Notes under the pieces: model-generated
The model's database searches: none
Told to the model about the DNA's origin: nothing
Seen by the model: only the letters and a program-made list of their open reading frames with translations
Program-made: the position numbers and the translations under genes
Part shown: one piece after another, positions 31,796-43,072 of the stretch
Position numbering within the stretch: the first letter of the stretch is position 1
Layout: each line of letters starts with the position of its first letter
DNA from: Effrenium voratum
Lineage: Eukaryota > Sar > Dinophyceae > Suessiales > Symbiodiniaceae
DNA: 64,000 nucleotides
Reading direction: 5' to 3'
NCBI GenBank assembly: GCA_963377175.1
Contig: CAUJNA010003503.1
Location: forward strand, 218,501 to 282,500

Positions 31796-31905
31796 GGTAG
31801 ATTTTGCCGAGTATCTAAGTAATATTAAGTCGGAGCGATTTATTAATATTCTTTAGTAGATTTTATTAATTTTCCGGCAGAATAGTTCGTTAGTTTGGTT
31901 TTGCT
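31796..31905 (-). repeat. Inverted, T-rich copies of the 38-base repeat unit
   Basis: GATTTTGCCGAGTATCT and CCGGCAGAATAGTTCGTTAG match the reverse complement of parts of the unit in the array at 32001 (CTCGGCGAAATC, CTAACGAACCATTC). So this is the same repeat in opposite orientation, about 100 bases away. Confidence 0.55.
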
Positions 31906-32000
31906 TAAATGTCCTACCCGGCGCACATTTTTTATTTTGTTGTTTTCGTGTTTTAAGTATACTCTAAAGCTTGGAAAGGATAATGTTTTTTTGTTATTTT

Positions 32001-32240
32001 AACAAAAAATATTCAGCAAAATATTTAACAAAATCCACTAACAAATACTCAACAAAATCCATTAACGAATCGCTCTAATAAAATACTCGGCGAAATCCAC
32101 TAACGAACCATTCTAATAAAATACTCAACAAAATGCACTAATAAATTATTCCAATAAAATATTTAGCAACATCAAAAAATAAATCTAATAAAATATTAAC
32201 CAAAATTTACTAATAAACAATTTTAACAAAATCTTAATTA
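32001..32240 (+). repeat. 38-base tandem repeat, A/C-rich
   Basis: Consecutive 38-base units start at 32051, 32089 and 32127, with a shortened one at 32165 and another near 32198. Unit pattern: (AA/GG)C(A/G)AAATCCACTAACGAA then CCATTCTAATAAAATACTC. Units differ mainly by G to A and C to T changes. Confidence 0.75.
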
Positions 32241-32929
32241 AAAAACATAATACAAAAAACATCACAAATATAAATTCCAATATAAAACCTAACAAAACCT
32301 TCCTATCGAATACAAAATAAAATATAAATATAAAACAAAATATAAATTCAATACATTCTACAACATCAAATTATTTCGGAATTATATTCTCATATATATA
32401 AAGATTTATCTTTTATATATATTATTTTCCCTTAATATACTCCAACAATTTCCAAATCTTTATCGAATTTTAAATAATTCCTTCCAATATCTTACCTTCA
32501 TAAATATCTTTTTAATTTATATTAACATATATTATAATATACAATTTACAATTTTATTCAAACCTATATTTTTATATCTATCTTATATTGTATAACCAAA
32601 TAAAATAAAAATCCTAATAACAAATTAAATCATTATATAAAATAATATTATTTCAACCAACATAAATATTAACAATATCTATAATATTATATCATTCTAT
32701 TTTGTTTTTATTCAACATATACAATTCTATATTTATAATTTCGATGTTAATTATACTTTTACTTGTGTCCAATGATCAAGCTTAATCATAAGATTCTTTG
32801 TCTTAGCATTATGTCAATTTGGGGCAGGCGCCTTGCTGCCTGCCGCGGGCATGCATAAACACGATATTTTTAGCCGTAGTTCCAAAGGGTCTGCCAGTTT
32901 TGAATTGAACCCCCCCCACCCCGAAAGTG

Positions 32930-33190
32930 TGATGCCGTGCGTGAACCCCGACTTGGACATATACAAGGCTCCTTGTTTTGCTCCTCTCTTCGCAGTCCAT
33001 GGTGAAAACAAAGCAGTCTCAGCCCTCAGCGCTTGGGTCGTGTAAGTCTTCAATGCGGCTGATGCTGTGGGCCAAGGCCACATGAAGCTGGAGATTGCCA
33101 CCTGCTGGCTTCCATAGCTGCCTTTGCTCAACCGCAAGGATGGCAAGTACATCGAGAAGGAGTGGGTGAAGGTGGTCGACAAGTGCGCGC
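32930..33190 (+). pseudogene. Plus-strand gene relic, unknown protein
   Basis: One frame reads PCVNPDLDIYKAPCFAPLFA ... VFNAADAVGQGHMKLEIATCWLP and LPLLNRKDGKYIEKEWVKVV. It is interrupted by TAA (33043) and TAG (33115). Between the stops lies an alternative: a GTAAGT donor at 33042 and a CCATAG acceptor at 33117 would define a 76-base intron, but joining there shifts the frame. I favour a broken copy. No family recognised. Confidence 0.35.
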
Positions 33191-34086
33191 CGCTGTCAAG
33201 ACAGGATGCGGCTGTGTGCGCACCCCCGGGTGAGGAGATTGGGGTTGCTGGAAAAGGCCAGCCAAGCTCTGCGGCGGCATGGAGAGCTGGGCGTTCAACG
33301 TTTTGACTGACACACCCCTGAGGTTTTGCCAGACTTATAGAATCGTTGGGCCAGTTGCCTCACCAGCAACATGAAGGCTAATGGATTCAGAGCAGCTTCA
33401 ATTGCAGCGACAACTACCTGGGTGAGGCGTGCCAAAATCTCGGCGCGTATTCATTACGGCCAATGGCAAATCCATCCGTTTGGTGCAAAATCGTTGGAGC
33501 TTTGCTGAGAGGAAAGGTGGTTGGGGAGACAACAGCACAGATCTGCCAGATTGGGAGAAGACATCCTCAGCTCAAGGAGCGCTTCAAGGTCAAGAATGAG
33601 ACAAACCCAACTCATCTTGGAGAGGGAACGGTTGGACACTTTCTCACCCAACCATGATGTCCACCAAAGGGTCCTTTTGGACCCTTTAAAAAGCACACCC
33701 AAATCAGCATTGGATGCTCCAATGGCTCCGTTGGAAGGTGCTGGACCTCAAAAGTTGGCCTTTTTGAGAACCAAGATCATAGGTGACGTTTGGACAAATA
33801 TATGGATTTCCCTGGCCAAAGTGTATAAAGCCCGTCTAAACCAGTGGAACACAGCTGTTTCTTAGCAAACTACCCCAGGGCCTTGGGGAATCATGGCCGC
33901 TTCTGCCTAGCCTTTGATCATTTCGAGGTGCACAGCAGGTGTCAGCTTTGCCCCCAAACTGTTCACACTGATTCAAAGAGCACTGCTTCACTAGAATTGC
34001 CTAGCATTCTTGCACGCACCCACCTGTCAGGTTTGCCCATGTCCGCCTCATGTCCGCCTCCGGAAAGTTGTGATGCTTGGCGCTGA
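33191..34086. other. No secure gene
   Basis: Short frames on both strands; 33530-33590 on the plus strand might be exonic (charged frame around HPQLKERFK). Nothing identified. Confidence 0.35.
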
Positions 34087-34273
34087 AAGTGGGAAGTCTG
34101 GATCGATGAAAGCGTTGCTGAGATCTTCTTCTCCATTGCTCACAGCGGCACGACAGCAGACGGGTGGCGACTAAATGGAGATTCGGTCACATACAATGTT
34201 TCTGAAACTGCGCTTTCCCGGCTCAAGAACTGTATTGGATTCTGTCGACCCATTCACAATTTTCCAACGCCGT
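34087..34273 (+). pseudogene. Possible cold-shock-domain fragment
   Basis: Frame KWEVWIDESVAEIFFSIAHS followed by GTTADGWRLNGDSVTYNV between two stops. AEIFF-S-I, DG and GDSVTYNV resemble the middle of a cold-shock domain (DIFVHxSxI ... GDxVxF). The RNP-1 motif (KGFGFI) is not clear and there is no start codon or splice frame. Probably a relic if real. Confidence 0.3.
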
Positions 34274-35763
34274 GAACTTGAAGCCACTTCGAAGTGTGCT
34301 TGCTGGTATTTGCCATCAAGATTCGTCCAGTGTCAGTGCCCATCAGTCACGTTGATGACTGGTTTGTATGTCAGCCAATTGAAATCATGGACTTCAATGG
34401 TCCCATTGTTGGCATCATCTTTAGGTCGTAATTACTTTTCAAGAACAGTTCTTGCAGTTGGCGCTCCGACATTGCTGACGCCCGGAATTGTTCTCGCCCA
34501 TACTGCACCAAATAGATCCACTTCCTTCAAGTCACCAACGCTTTTAACTGAACAAAGAGCAAAGGCAAACAACACATGAAAATTAAATTAACATGTTTTA
34601 GCAGCTCCCAAAAATGTAGTCAAGGATTGTACTTGTATGGATGTACATATATAATATATATATATATATATACACACATATGAATTAACCCGCCCCAGTG
34701 CGCCCTGCCCGGCAGTCGGATGCATATGATTGGTATATTACACGCATGCGAAGAAAAAAGAAAAACAAAACATTGCCAACACGGTACAATCGAATGCTCC
34801 ATGTCATTCGTGGATGGAATTGGTGGCTTCTGAGATCCCTACTTTCGCGTTGACTCAAAGTGGGATTCACCATTTCGTTGCGAGGCTGAAGTGGTTCAAA
34901 GTCCGAATGTGGTGAACGCTGGCAGCACAAATGCAACATGTCCAAGAAGGAACCTGAAGCAGAACCCAAGAAGGAACCTGAAGCAGAACCAGCGTTCTGA
35001 ATAAGTAGCTCAGAACGGAGACAGGAGCTCCTTGGAACATGTTTGGTACTTGAACAGCAATAAGCTAATCATATATATATATGCATACAATAAAGACTAT
35101 ATATATATATACATACAATATTATATATATATACATACAATATATTATATATATACATAATATCCATGGAAGCGATGCCAGAAGGTGTTTTGTACTGCTC
35201 AGTGCTTTCCCGTGGTGTGCCATGGTTGCGAAAGGTCAGGCAACTCAAAGTTGCTTTTCCTAGATCGTCCCAGCATTAAAAAGCCATGGCACGTACACAA
35301 TATGTTCGAAAGTGTGGGAGGGAGAATCGTGCGTGGCTTTGATGTGTTTTGTTGCGCTAGTGGCAAGTATGCACGTCAACGCCACCAGCATCACCAAGAC
35401 AAAAGACTAAACTCTGGGGTCAAACAAAACGCAAGTCTGCTACGTAATTCCATTTAGCAAGGGTCAAAAGGACCTCCCTAGTTTAGCTGCAATGCTTCTG
35501 GCTCACATGCTCCATGCCTTGCAGTTGCGCAGGTACTGAAGCAAGGTTGCTCCCGCAAGTCGTCCTGAAAAATGCCGAACCGACCATGTGGCGGGAATGC
35601 CCAGTGGCAGCGTCAGAAATGCAAAGCAACACGTGCCAATTCACACCAGCAAGGGGTTCCCTTTCAGCGCGCGGTCGAAGCACATTGCCTCACCCACTTC
35701 ACCAGTCCTGGTCCCATTTGGTAGGTTCTTTGCCGAAGACCATCGTGCAACTGAGGTCCTGAG
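34274..35763. other. No secure gene; AT microsatellites
   Basis: (TA)n at 34650-34672 and repeated ATATATACATACAATA units at 35070-35160. A minus-strand frame near 34260-34440 (EVASSSRRWKIVNGSTES) looks protein-like but contains a stop. Confidence 0.4.
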
Positions 35764-35913
35764 GCGCGAACAACTCCCAAAAAGATGACCGGACGAATCA
35801 CAGGCTTAATGCCCATGCTCTTCCAGGTTACGATTTCCAGAGCTTCGCTGACCCGTGCTTTTGGAATCTCAACATGCGTCACAAAAAGGTTGGCAAGAAA
35901 TCCGTTTTCGTCT
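35764..35913 (-). CDS. Candidate internal exon, unknown protein
   Basis: On the minus strand an AACTAG acceptor opens DENGFLANLFVTHVEIPKAR, then VSEALEIVTWKSMGIKPVIR. A regular alternation of hydrophobic and charged residues makes this one of the better minus exons. A GA or GC donor lies near 35764. First of a run of minus-strand exon candidates up to 37.8 kb that may form one gene. Confidence 0.5.
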
Positions 35914-35998
35914 CTAGTTGAGCAGCAAGATTCTCCTTGGTTTGGACAGCTGTATGTCGGCCCATGGTCTCCCTCGGATTTGTGCTTGGCCCAATGTC

Positions 35999-36125
35999 CG
36001 CACATGCTGCATACAAACGCGCTCCTCCATGCTCGGCTCCATGGACAGGGGCATCCCTAGAACCTGCCACAGCGCCAATCCGTGCCCAAGTTCCGACTTT
36101 CAGCCTCTCTGCACACAGCTTCCAA
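35999..36125 (-). CDS. Candidate exon, unknown protein
   Basis: Minus-strand frame RLKVGTWARIGAVAGSRDAP then VHGAEHGGARLYAACADIGP after a TGTGCAG acceptor. A GT donor within it is also possible, so boundaries are approximate. Confidence 0.35.
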
Positions 36126-37155
36126 GGCTGTGGGCCCATGCAAGCTCAGATTAACAACAAAATCGGCTATTCTGATTCCAACACCATGACGTCAGCAACA
36201 AACAAACAGCCAACAGGTACCACTGGCAGAAATCGAATATGCGGCGGCCTCCAAATTGATCTTTGAAGGAAACACCCTAGCCCTGTTCTTGCTTCGCTTC
36301 TGCCTCCCCGAACATGCGCTGCATTGGCCGCTTGCACAGGCCCGCGCCTTTGCTTACGACTTACCAACACAAGCCGTACACGCTAGCTTGGCCTTTGCGC
36401 GTGTGGAAAAAAATAAATAAAAAAACTATATCGCTTTTGTATGTGGTCGCAGTTACATTGCTACCCTACATTCACTTGACCCCAAATCTGTTATTCCTTG
36501 CCGGAGTTGCGACTTTGGAACCAACCACGGGAGATAGCTGTTAACTTCGGGGTAAATGTGCAGACGCTCTGCATCTGGGGCTGCCGCACATCCCTACGCA
36601 GCCGCTCCTCGCACGACAGCACCAGCGACACAAGCCATTGCTTTCTTGGACAAACGAACAAGCGGGGATACGGAGGGAGCGGGGATATGGGGGGATTCCC
36701 TTGGCGCCATTTCCCATACTTAGTCAAAATGCATCAAACGGGGGAATCCTCCAGTATCCCTGGTGCCCCCTGTTTCCCTGCTTGTTGGTTTCACTGACTT
36801 TCCCTCGTCCTTCCCTCGCTGTTGCCTACAATTCATGTTGGCCCTAACCTGGCTCCAGGTACGTTGAGCGAAACTGTGATTGCGCAGCCGACATCAACTT
36901 CTTCAGATCCAGAGCAAAAGGCGTGCCCTCATGAGATGCACTCAATATTCATATCATCCGCGCCAGCAAAGCCGACGAGAACTGCAAATGTTCTGCTCAA
37001 TCAATGGGTCCTTTCAAGCCAGCGGCACTTCTCGATCTTCACTGCACAATTCCAGGCCTGCGCCCAGGTGTCAGTTCTATGATCCCACGAAGTCTCCCCC
37101 CCTCGGAAATGCAGCCATTGGGAATTCGCAGTCACTGCGCCACACATCATGGCAC

Positions 37156-37253
37156 CTGCTGACCCACGCTTTCAGGCCTCCGCCTCTGGTATTTGCGGCA
37201 AATCCTGTCACATGCTCAAAGGCGCTAGGTGGTGCTTTCTCAAAGAATCTGTG
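37156..37253 (-). CDS. Candidate internal exon, unknown protein
   Basis: Minus-strand acceptor TGGTCAG and donor CAG|GTGCCA bracket HRFFEKAPPSAFEHVTGFAA and NTRGGGLKAWVSR. Both signals are good. Confidence 0.5.
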
Positions 37254-37402
37254 CTGACCATCACTTGCAATCACCAGCCCCACACACACTCACACCACAT
37301 AACACAAATCAAAGCTGAGCAAAACATTCGAGGCCTGCTGCGTTCGCTCCTCAACCTGCAACAAAGCCACACAGCAATATTGAAATCAACATCGTTTCAG
37401 AC

Positions 37403-37524
37403 CGCATGTGGGGTCCCAACAAGCCTGCACTCTGTGTGCTCGCCTCACACTTGCCCACCATGAAGGGGAAGAACACCTCACTGTCCCAAGATTTGTGTGG
37501 TTTGAGCACAAGACAAGGCACCCG
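37403..37524 (-). CDS. Candidate internal exon, unknown protein
   Basis: Minus-strand acceptor CGGCAG, then RVPCLVLKPHKSWDSEVFFP and FMVGKCEASTQSAGLLGPHM, with a possible GTCTGA donor. Probably the same gene as the exons at 37156 and 37645. Confidence 0.5.
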
Positions 37525-37644
37525 CTGCCGTGATGAAGGCATTCAGCTCCGTGCCGAACCTCACAGCAGAGCGGACAGCGATAGATCCCAGATGCAGATT
37601 GCTGAGTTGGTGGCTTGTCCGGCTTCAACGCGGTGCGAAAGCGA

Positions 37645-37743
37645 GCCTGTCGCCACTAGTCTGCAAGCTCACTGTGAAAGGCCGAGAGTCGCCAAGTTGT
37701 GCATCGAGAGATAGAAACTCCTTTCCAATGCCAGCCCTGTCCA
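37645..37743 (-). CDS. Candidate internal exon, unknown protein
   Basis: Minus-strand frame AGIGKEFLSLDAQLGDSRPF then TVSLQTSGDRLAF after a TGGACAG acceptor, with a GC donor candidate. Boundaries approximate. Confidence 0.4.
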
Positions 37744-38516
37744 GCAGCGCCACGTTGAATTACCAAATGCAAGCCGCCAAAAATGGCAGGAAAACCATTG
37801 ATGAAGCACTCAAGTGACGGGTGCACTGGCTTCCTCAGGACTGCATCTCGCGCGAATGCTGAGTGCAAATTAACTAATTGACTAGGGATGACAAAGGATT
37901 GGGCACCACTGGTTTGGGCTGCATCGGCGAGCCCGCACACATCCAATCACCGGTTCCCCGTCATGCACAGTTACAATTAGGCTGGCCTGGCTTCAATCTG
38001 CAGGATATCTGCTCAGGCCATCAAGCAATCTGGTAATTGTCAGGCACCACCCAAAGCTGCCTTGGCAAAGGGAGTTGTTCACTTCAACCTGCTAGTTGCT
38101 ACGTTGCTGAGAGCAAAGCCTTCTTTGCCAAATCAGCACCCTTGGCATCCTTCTCCGGAGTCCTGCCAAAAAATGTGTGCGTGGCCTACGCTCCTATGTC
38201 AGGAAGAGCGGCTTCGTAACATCCGGCAACTATTCACCGCAGCGGCAGCGGCTATGTCTACGCAGTCCTGGGGAAGGAGTTCGCGTGAAAGGATAAGTGA
38301 GGCAGAAAGGCCTCAGGCTTGCGTGGAACAGCCAACAGCTCAAGCAAAACGCAAACTAGCGGAATCCATCGTGGGAATTGGGCCACCTCAATCCAAATGC
38401 AGTTTTGTCCCGATCCAATGTTGACCATCTCTGGCACATCCGACTTTTGATCATTCCCATCAACACACGACAAGGTGTCTGGACGTTTTGGTCATTGTCC
38501 ATGGCTCTCCTGGTGC

Positions 38517-38622
38517 CTAGTGTCTTGCGATACTCAATCACAACACGCGCAACTTGTTGGCCGGCCTTATCCGCGTTGCTGGCGAAGGAAGGCACGTGAA
38601 AAACTGCCCGTGCCGAAATGGC
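38517..38622 (-). CDS. Candidate internal exon with GC donor, unknown protein
   Basis: Minus-strand TTGCAG acceptor, then AISARAVFHVPSFASNADKA and GQQVARVVIEYRKTL, ending CTAG|GCACC. The minus frame stays open further to 38356, but the GC donor fits the pattern of other exons here. Confidence 0.45.
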
Positions 38623-38739
38623 CTGCAACATGGTCATCACGAAACAGAATCGTACTGGATCGGATTTGGTGCCACTGGGATCACCGTTGCCCAATTTCCC
38701 GTGCGCTTGTGTCGGCTGGCATGTGTCTTGGCAACACAA

Positions 38740-41209
38740 CTGCTAGCAGACTGGAGCGTGGCTCGCCTCTGCAATGAACTGCTCCAGCATCATCTCCTTT
38801 CATGCCGCAGCCCTCGCTCTTTGTGCATTGAACTCTGAGCGCCTGTGCCACTGTCTTCGAACTGCGATTTTCTCACTTGGGGCCAAAACAAGGCATCCCC
38901 ATCTTCTGCGAAAGGCTGTGTTGTTTTGTCCTCAGTTGCTTTTGCTCAACTCGCGTAGACTGACTATACATCATAATTGCGATCATGTGCGAATGCAGCG
39001 ATGGTCGTTCGCATGACAATGTCCAGGGGTGGCTGCCAAATAAGGCTCTCTCTTTGACCACTTGTATAAACTCAAATTATGTCGGACATGCTGTATTACT
39101 GTCGATCACATTCCTTTTCAGGGACCCATCCTTACTTGCACAGCGCTTTCTCTGCTCCGTCTCGTTTTGCCAACTCAATCGCAGTCCAGCTCTACTTAAT
39201 GATTTCCTGTTGCGCTTTCGTTTTCTCACGGGCTAACGGCCTCCCTCGACTCCAAAGCAAGAAGGTCACCTCACACCACGAACACGACCCCACCCCACCC
39301 CCCACCCCGCAAGTACAAAAACACTCTGTGGTGTTGGGGGTTTCCCATGTCTTTGAGCCATGTTTCGGGTCTCCTCTCTGTTGCTGGCTCCAATTTCACT
39401 TTGCAAACAATCCGACGCGTCACATCTTTCGTACCTGCGCCACTGGATCTCGATCAATGCCATTCAGCACCTCGAGAGCTGAGGATTCGCGGGAAGGGTG
39501 AGGTCATTTCATCGACTACGGTCTTGTTCTCCGAAGCACGATCCACTTTGCTCAGCTGCTGTCATGAGTCGCTCGTTCGATTCTTTTGGCATCTTCAAAT
39601 TAGGCCAACTATACAAAAAGGACTCATAAAACCAAAGACTAGCCTATTGCAGGAATCTGAGCGAGTGCTTTCCTCGGCTGGCCTGCACGACATACCTGCG
39701 GAAAGTTTGGTACCTAGGCTCGAGAGACCGCGCCAATGTCTGGAATTTAGGCAGTGCTGGGAAGTCTTAACCTCTCAATTTGGTGGGCATGCTGAGGCCC
39801 ACAGAAACCATGAAAGAATTGAATCAATGGAACCCTCAATACACATCTCATGAAGCGTTTCCACCAGCTGTCGTTTCTGGTCTCCACAGCACTGGTCCAA
39901 GCAACAATGCAAACATCAAAGCCGGATACAAACTGAGTGAAAGGAAGAACTGAAACTGAAACACTGGTACCAGTTCAGCATTCCTGGCGGCCAGCGAGCA
40001 ACACTGTGGATCGAACGCATCTCTGTTGCCAATACCGCGCTCAGCTTCACACATGACACTCAGCTTCACATATGACACGTGTGCTTCGTTCTGACATCGA
40101 TCACTGGTCGCACATATTGGCACTGGTTCTTTTCTTTTTTTTAATCAAGCAGAGCAATGTGTACTTCTGCATTCCCGATGTTGGCGAGACTCCATGTCGT
40201 GTCTTGGCCGCCTGCCACATGACGTGGAGGTGGGTTGACACAACTGGAACAGCATGACATATTTGATGACTACCAATCAGTCTTGTGCCCATCTCCCAAG
40301 AATGTAGCCCTCCGCACTCGAATAGGGAAGCCGGAATTGAAAGCACTCTTGCTGGGTGTGTCAAATTGGAAGCTCCCCTCTAACCTTCTAACTGAAGCCA
40401 ATTTGAATAGTTGGGGGAGACCTCTGGAAAACCGGGCACGGGTTGCACGGGTTTACAAATCGGTTTACAAATCGATGGATCTTGACATCTGGGCGGCCGA
40501 CGACACAGGCCGGCCCTCCGGATCTAGGCGCTCTTTGAAGAGCAGTTGATACCTGGAGAGGCAGGAGACAAAAAGGGCCGGCCTTGTGTTTTGCCTGTTT
40601 TCTCTGAAGCAAGCAAAAAAATCCTCGCCTTTTGTCTTGTGGGCATCTCCGAAGCTAGCCACTATTGAGGCTTGCCCTGTCCAGGGCTCCTCCAAAATTA
40701 GGGGCCAACATTAAACTGGTATGCGCCCCTTTGGTTCTGCTTTAATTAGTTCACCCAAAGCTTGCACACACACACACACATTTCATTCAACGCATTTTGC
40801 GTTGCGACGTTCAAACAATGAGCCGCTTTGAAGCATCTGAACAAAGGCCAGGGAATACGGGTCGATCACAGTGCCATTCACATTGCTTATCCTCTCTTAT
40901 CCAGTGAGCAAACGGGCCATCGCGGCCCATCATATTTCGAGTCAGACGATGCTTAAAAACACTCTGAAGCCCACATTTTGCAACCGAGCACAGCGCCCAT
41001 GAGCACGCGCGCTGTGTATGCGTGTATACATATAGAAAAATATTTCTGTTTGCGTAATATATATATATATATATCTATCTATATACACTTGGTGGGCCTT
41101 TCCCCCATCGCATAAAAGCATTTTCTCTCCCCCCGTATTTCATGATGTTAACTATGCCACGCAAACCGGCCACAGACCGAAACACTTTTGAATCTGGGTA
41201 GGATCTCTT
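38740..41209. other. No secure gene
   Basis: A plus-strand segment at 40153-40229 (NVYFCIPDVGETPCRVLAAC) has a fine pyrimidine-tract acceptor and a GTGGGT donor but runs against the strand of its neighbours. (CA)n near 40767 and (TA)n near 41059-41075. Nothing identified. Confidence 0.35.
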
Positions 41210-41860
41210 TCTAGGAACCCCTGCACCAGTGTTTTGTTCAAGATCTGTGTGGAGCATGCTCTTCAAGATCTCTGGCCACGCAGGACCTTGGCCAGCTTAA
41301 CATCTACACGGGTGGATTTGCGCAGGGCTTCTGCGCACGTGCGGGCAAGATCTCTTGGAAGGATCTCCCGACCAGGATCCCTCAGAGGACCCTTTGCGAG
41401 TAGGGAAAGGGAATCTCTGCAAAAAGGATCAGCGCAAGGCGCCCTGCGCAAGATTTCGGATTTCTTCGCAAGATCTGCGTGCGTGATCTCTTGGCACTAT
41501 GTCTACAGAATCCTTGAGAGGGTCTCTGCGAGACTGCTTGAGAGGAAGTATCTATGGCAGCACCTTTACAGGATCTCTGCGCAAGATCTGGGAAGGGTCT
41601 TGTGTACAGGGTTTATGAGATTTGTGTATAACTTCTCTGCGCAATAGAAGGGAGCATCCTCTATTGGAGAGAGATCTTTCCAGGCCCTGCGCAAGAGCTC
41701 CTTACAGATTCCTATGAATGACCAGCGCAAGATATGTTTGAGATGATCTCTCGGCAAGGTCCGCGCGCAAGCTCTCTGGGTAGGATCTCTTGATAGGATT
41801 TTGTGGCAAGACTTGCCCGCGCATCTATTAAAGGTCCTCTATAGATTGAACAATATCTTT
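41210..41860. repeat. Degenerate repeat tract rich in AGGATCTCT / GCGCAAGATCT
   Basis: About 650 bases in which GGATCTC, AAGATCT and TCTGCGCAAGATCT recur every 20-40 bases with many substitutions. The plus-strand frame gives a repeating Arg/Ser/Leu pattern (ARSLGRISRPGSLRG). Most likely an old tandem repeat rather than a gene. Confidence 0.65.
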
Positions 41861-43072
41861 GCTAGTCCGCTACTTTGACATTTACGATTTGCACCGCGCC
41901 GCAGCGAGAGCGGCTCAAGCCCGCTTAAAGACTACAGAAGCTCCGCCGTTGATCCGACGCCCAGTCCGCAAGGTTCAAAACGCGCGCCGCGCCACAGCCA
42001 GAGCGATCCCACCCGCCCAAAGTCTACAGAGCGTTCACTTTCATAGCTGAAGATACGAACCGCGCCATCCGAAACTAGCTTGCAAAATGGGCCTTGCGTC
42101 GTGCGCAGCCAAGTAATGATCCAACGACACAAGCCCGCCCCATTGCGCCTCAACGATCAGATGGGTGTGTCTCTTGCGAGGGGCCGCAAAACGGAGAGCG
42201 GGGGGCGGCGCCCCTTCAAACCACACCCAAAACAGGTAACCGTCTGCCAAAAAAGATGCGCCTAGACCCTCAGGCTTGCCTTGCCAGCCGCAAAATAATG
42301 CGGCTGGACAGCCTGCTACAAGTAGCGCAACACATGCTCAACTGCCACAGATAGTCAACCTTGATGCTCTCACCAGCTGGTTTCGCAGGACCAAGGGTTT
42401 GCTGTCAGTGGAACAAATCTTTGCAGCTCTGCGAACACTGAAACTCCTGCTCAGCACAAAACACATAAAGCACATGCAGCTACACCCAATAGCAACATCC
42501 CATGGTGCTAGGTAAGGCTAGTGAAAATGTTCGCCGCCAACTGGGCTTCCAAGCGGCGCTGGGTCAAAGATAGGTAATCAATTATCAATGCTGCTGCGCG
42601 CAACCTCCCTGCCTTCATCGCCAAGCCCTCCTGTCACTGCCTTTGCTTTTTAGTCAGGAGCACCGTTTTTTTCAATTGGGCGCAGCTGTCGGTCAAGAAG
42701 GTGTCGCCGCAGCCTGCCACAGGGCTGGGCACATTTGATTGAACTTGCGCACCCAGTTGCAGCTTCGATTTGGCGCTCAAGGGTCTGGCACGATTTCAGC
42801 CTTGCTTGCCTTGGAGGCGCCCTTTCATAAAATCCTTCAAATTGCTACACAATGAAGCCCCTTTGGAGGGGCTTGAGTCGCTGCTGCTACGCATCACCTC
42901 TTGCTTGGATGCGCGTTGGCGCAGGAATCAAACTGGTCGCAAACGCAAAGTCATTTTGACTGGGTTGGGCCAAGCCATGACAATGGTTGCACAAAGCGCC
43001 GGCCACCCTGTCATCAGGTACGCTCACTTTGAGTGATGCACTGCTGCAGCTCTGGCATCTCCACCCCAGCCC
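41861..43072. other. No secure gene
   Basis: Minus-strand frame 42041-42250 (LFWVWFEGAPPPALRFAAPR) and plus-strand frame 42770-43036 are open, but neither has a recognisable domain or splice support. Two related GC-rich segments (about 41890 and 41980, both CCGCGCCxCAGCxAGAGCG) suggest a local duplication. Confidence 0.35.

Larger units (their letters stand above)
26280..32800. other. Very AT-rich, gene-free block with strand-composition switch near 30.3-30.6 kb
   Basis: No exon-like frame is found here, apart from GC-richer islands at 27.0-28.35 kb. By hand count the plus strand has G 30 and C 4 in 29041-29160, but C 19 and G 1 in 32221-32340. So the left part is T/G-rich and the right part A/C-rich, with a nearly pure A+T stretch between. 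It lies between a plus-strand and a minus-strand gene block. Confidence 0.85.
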
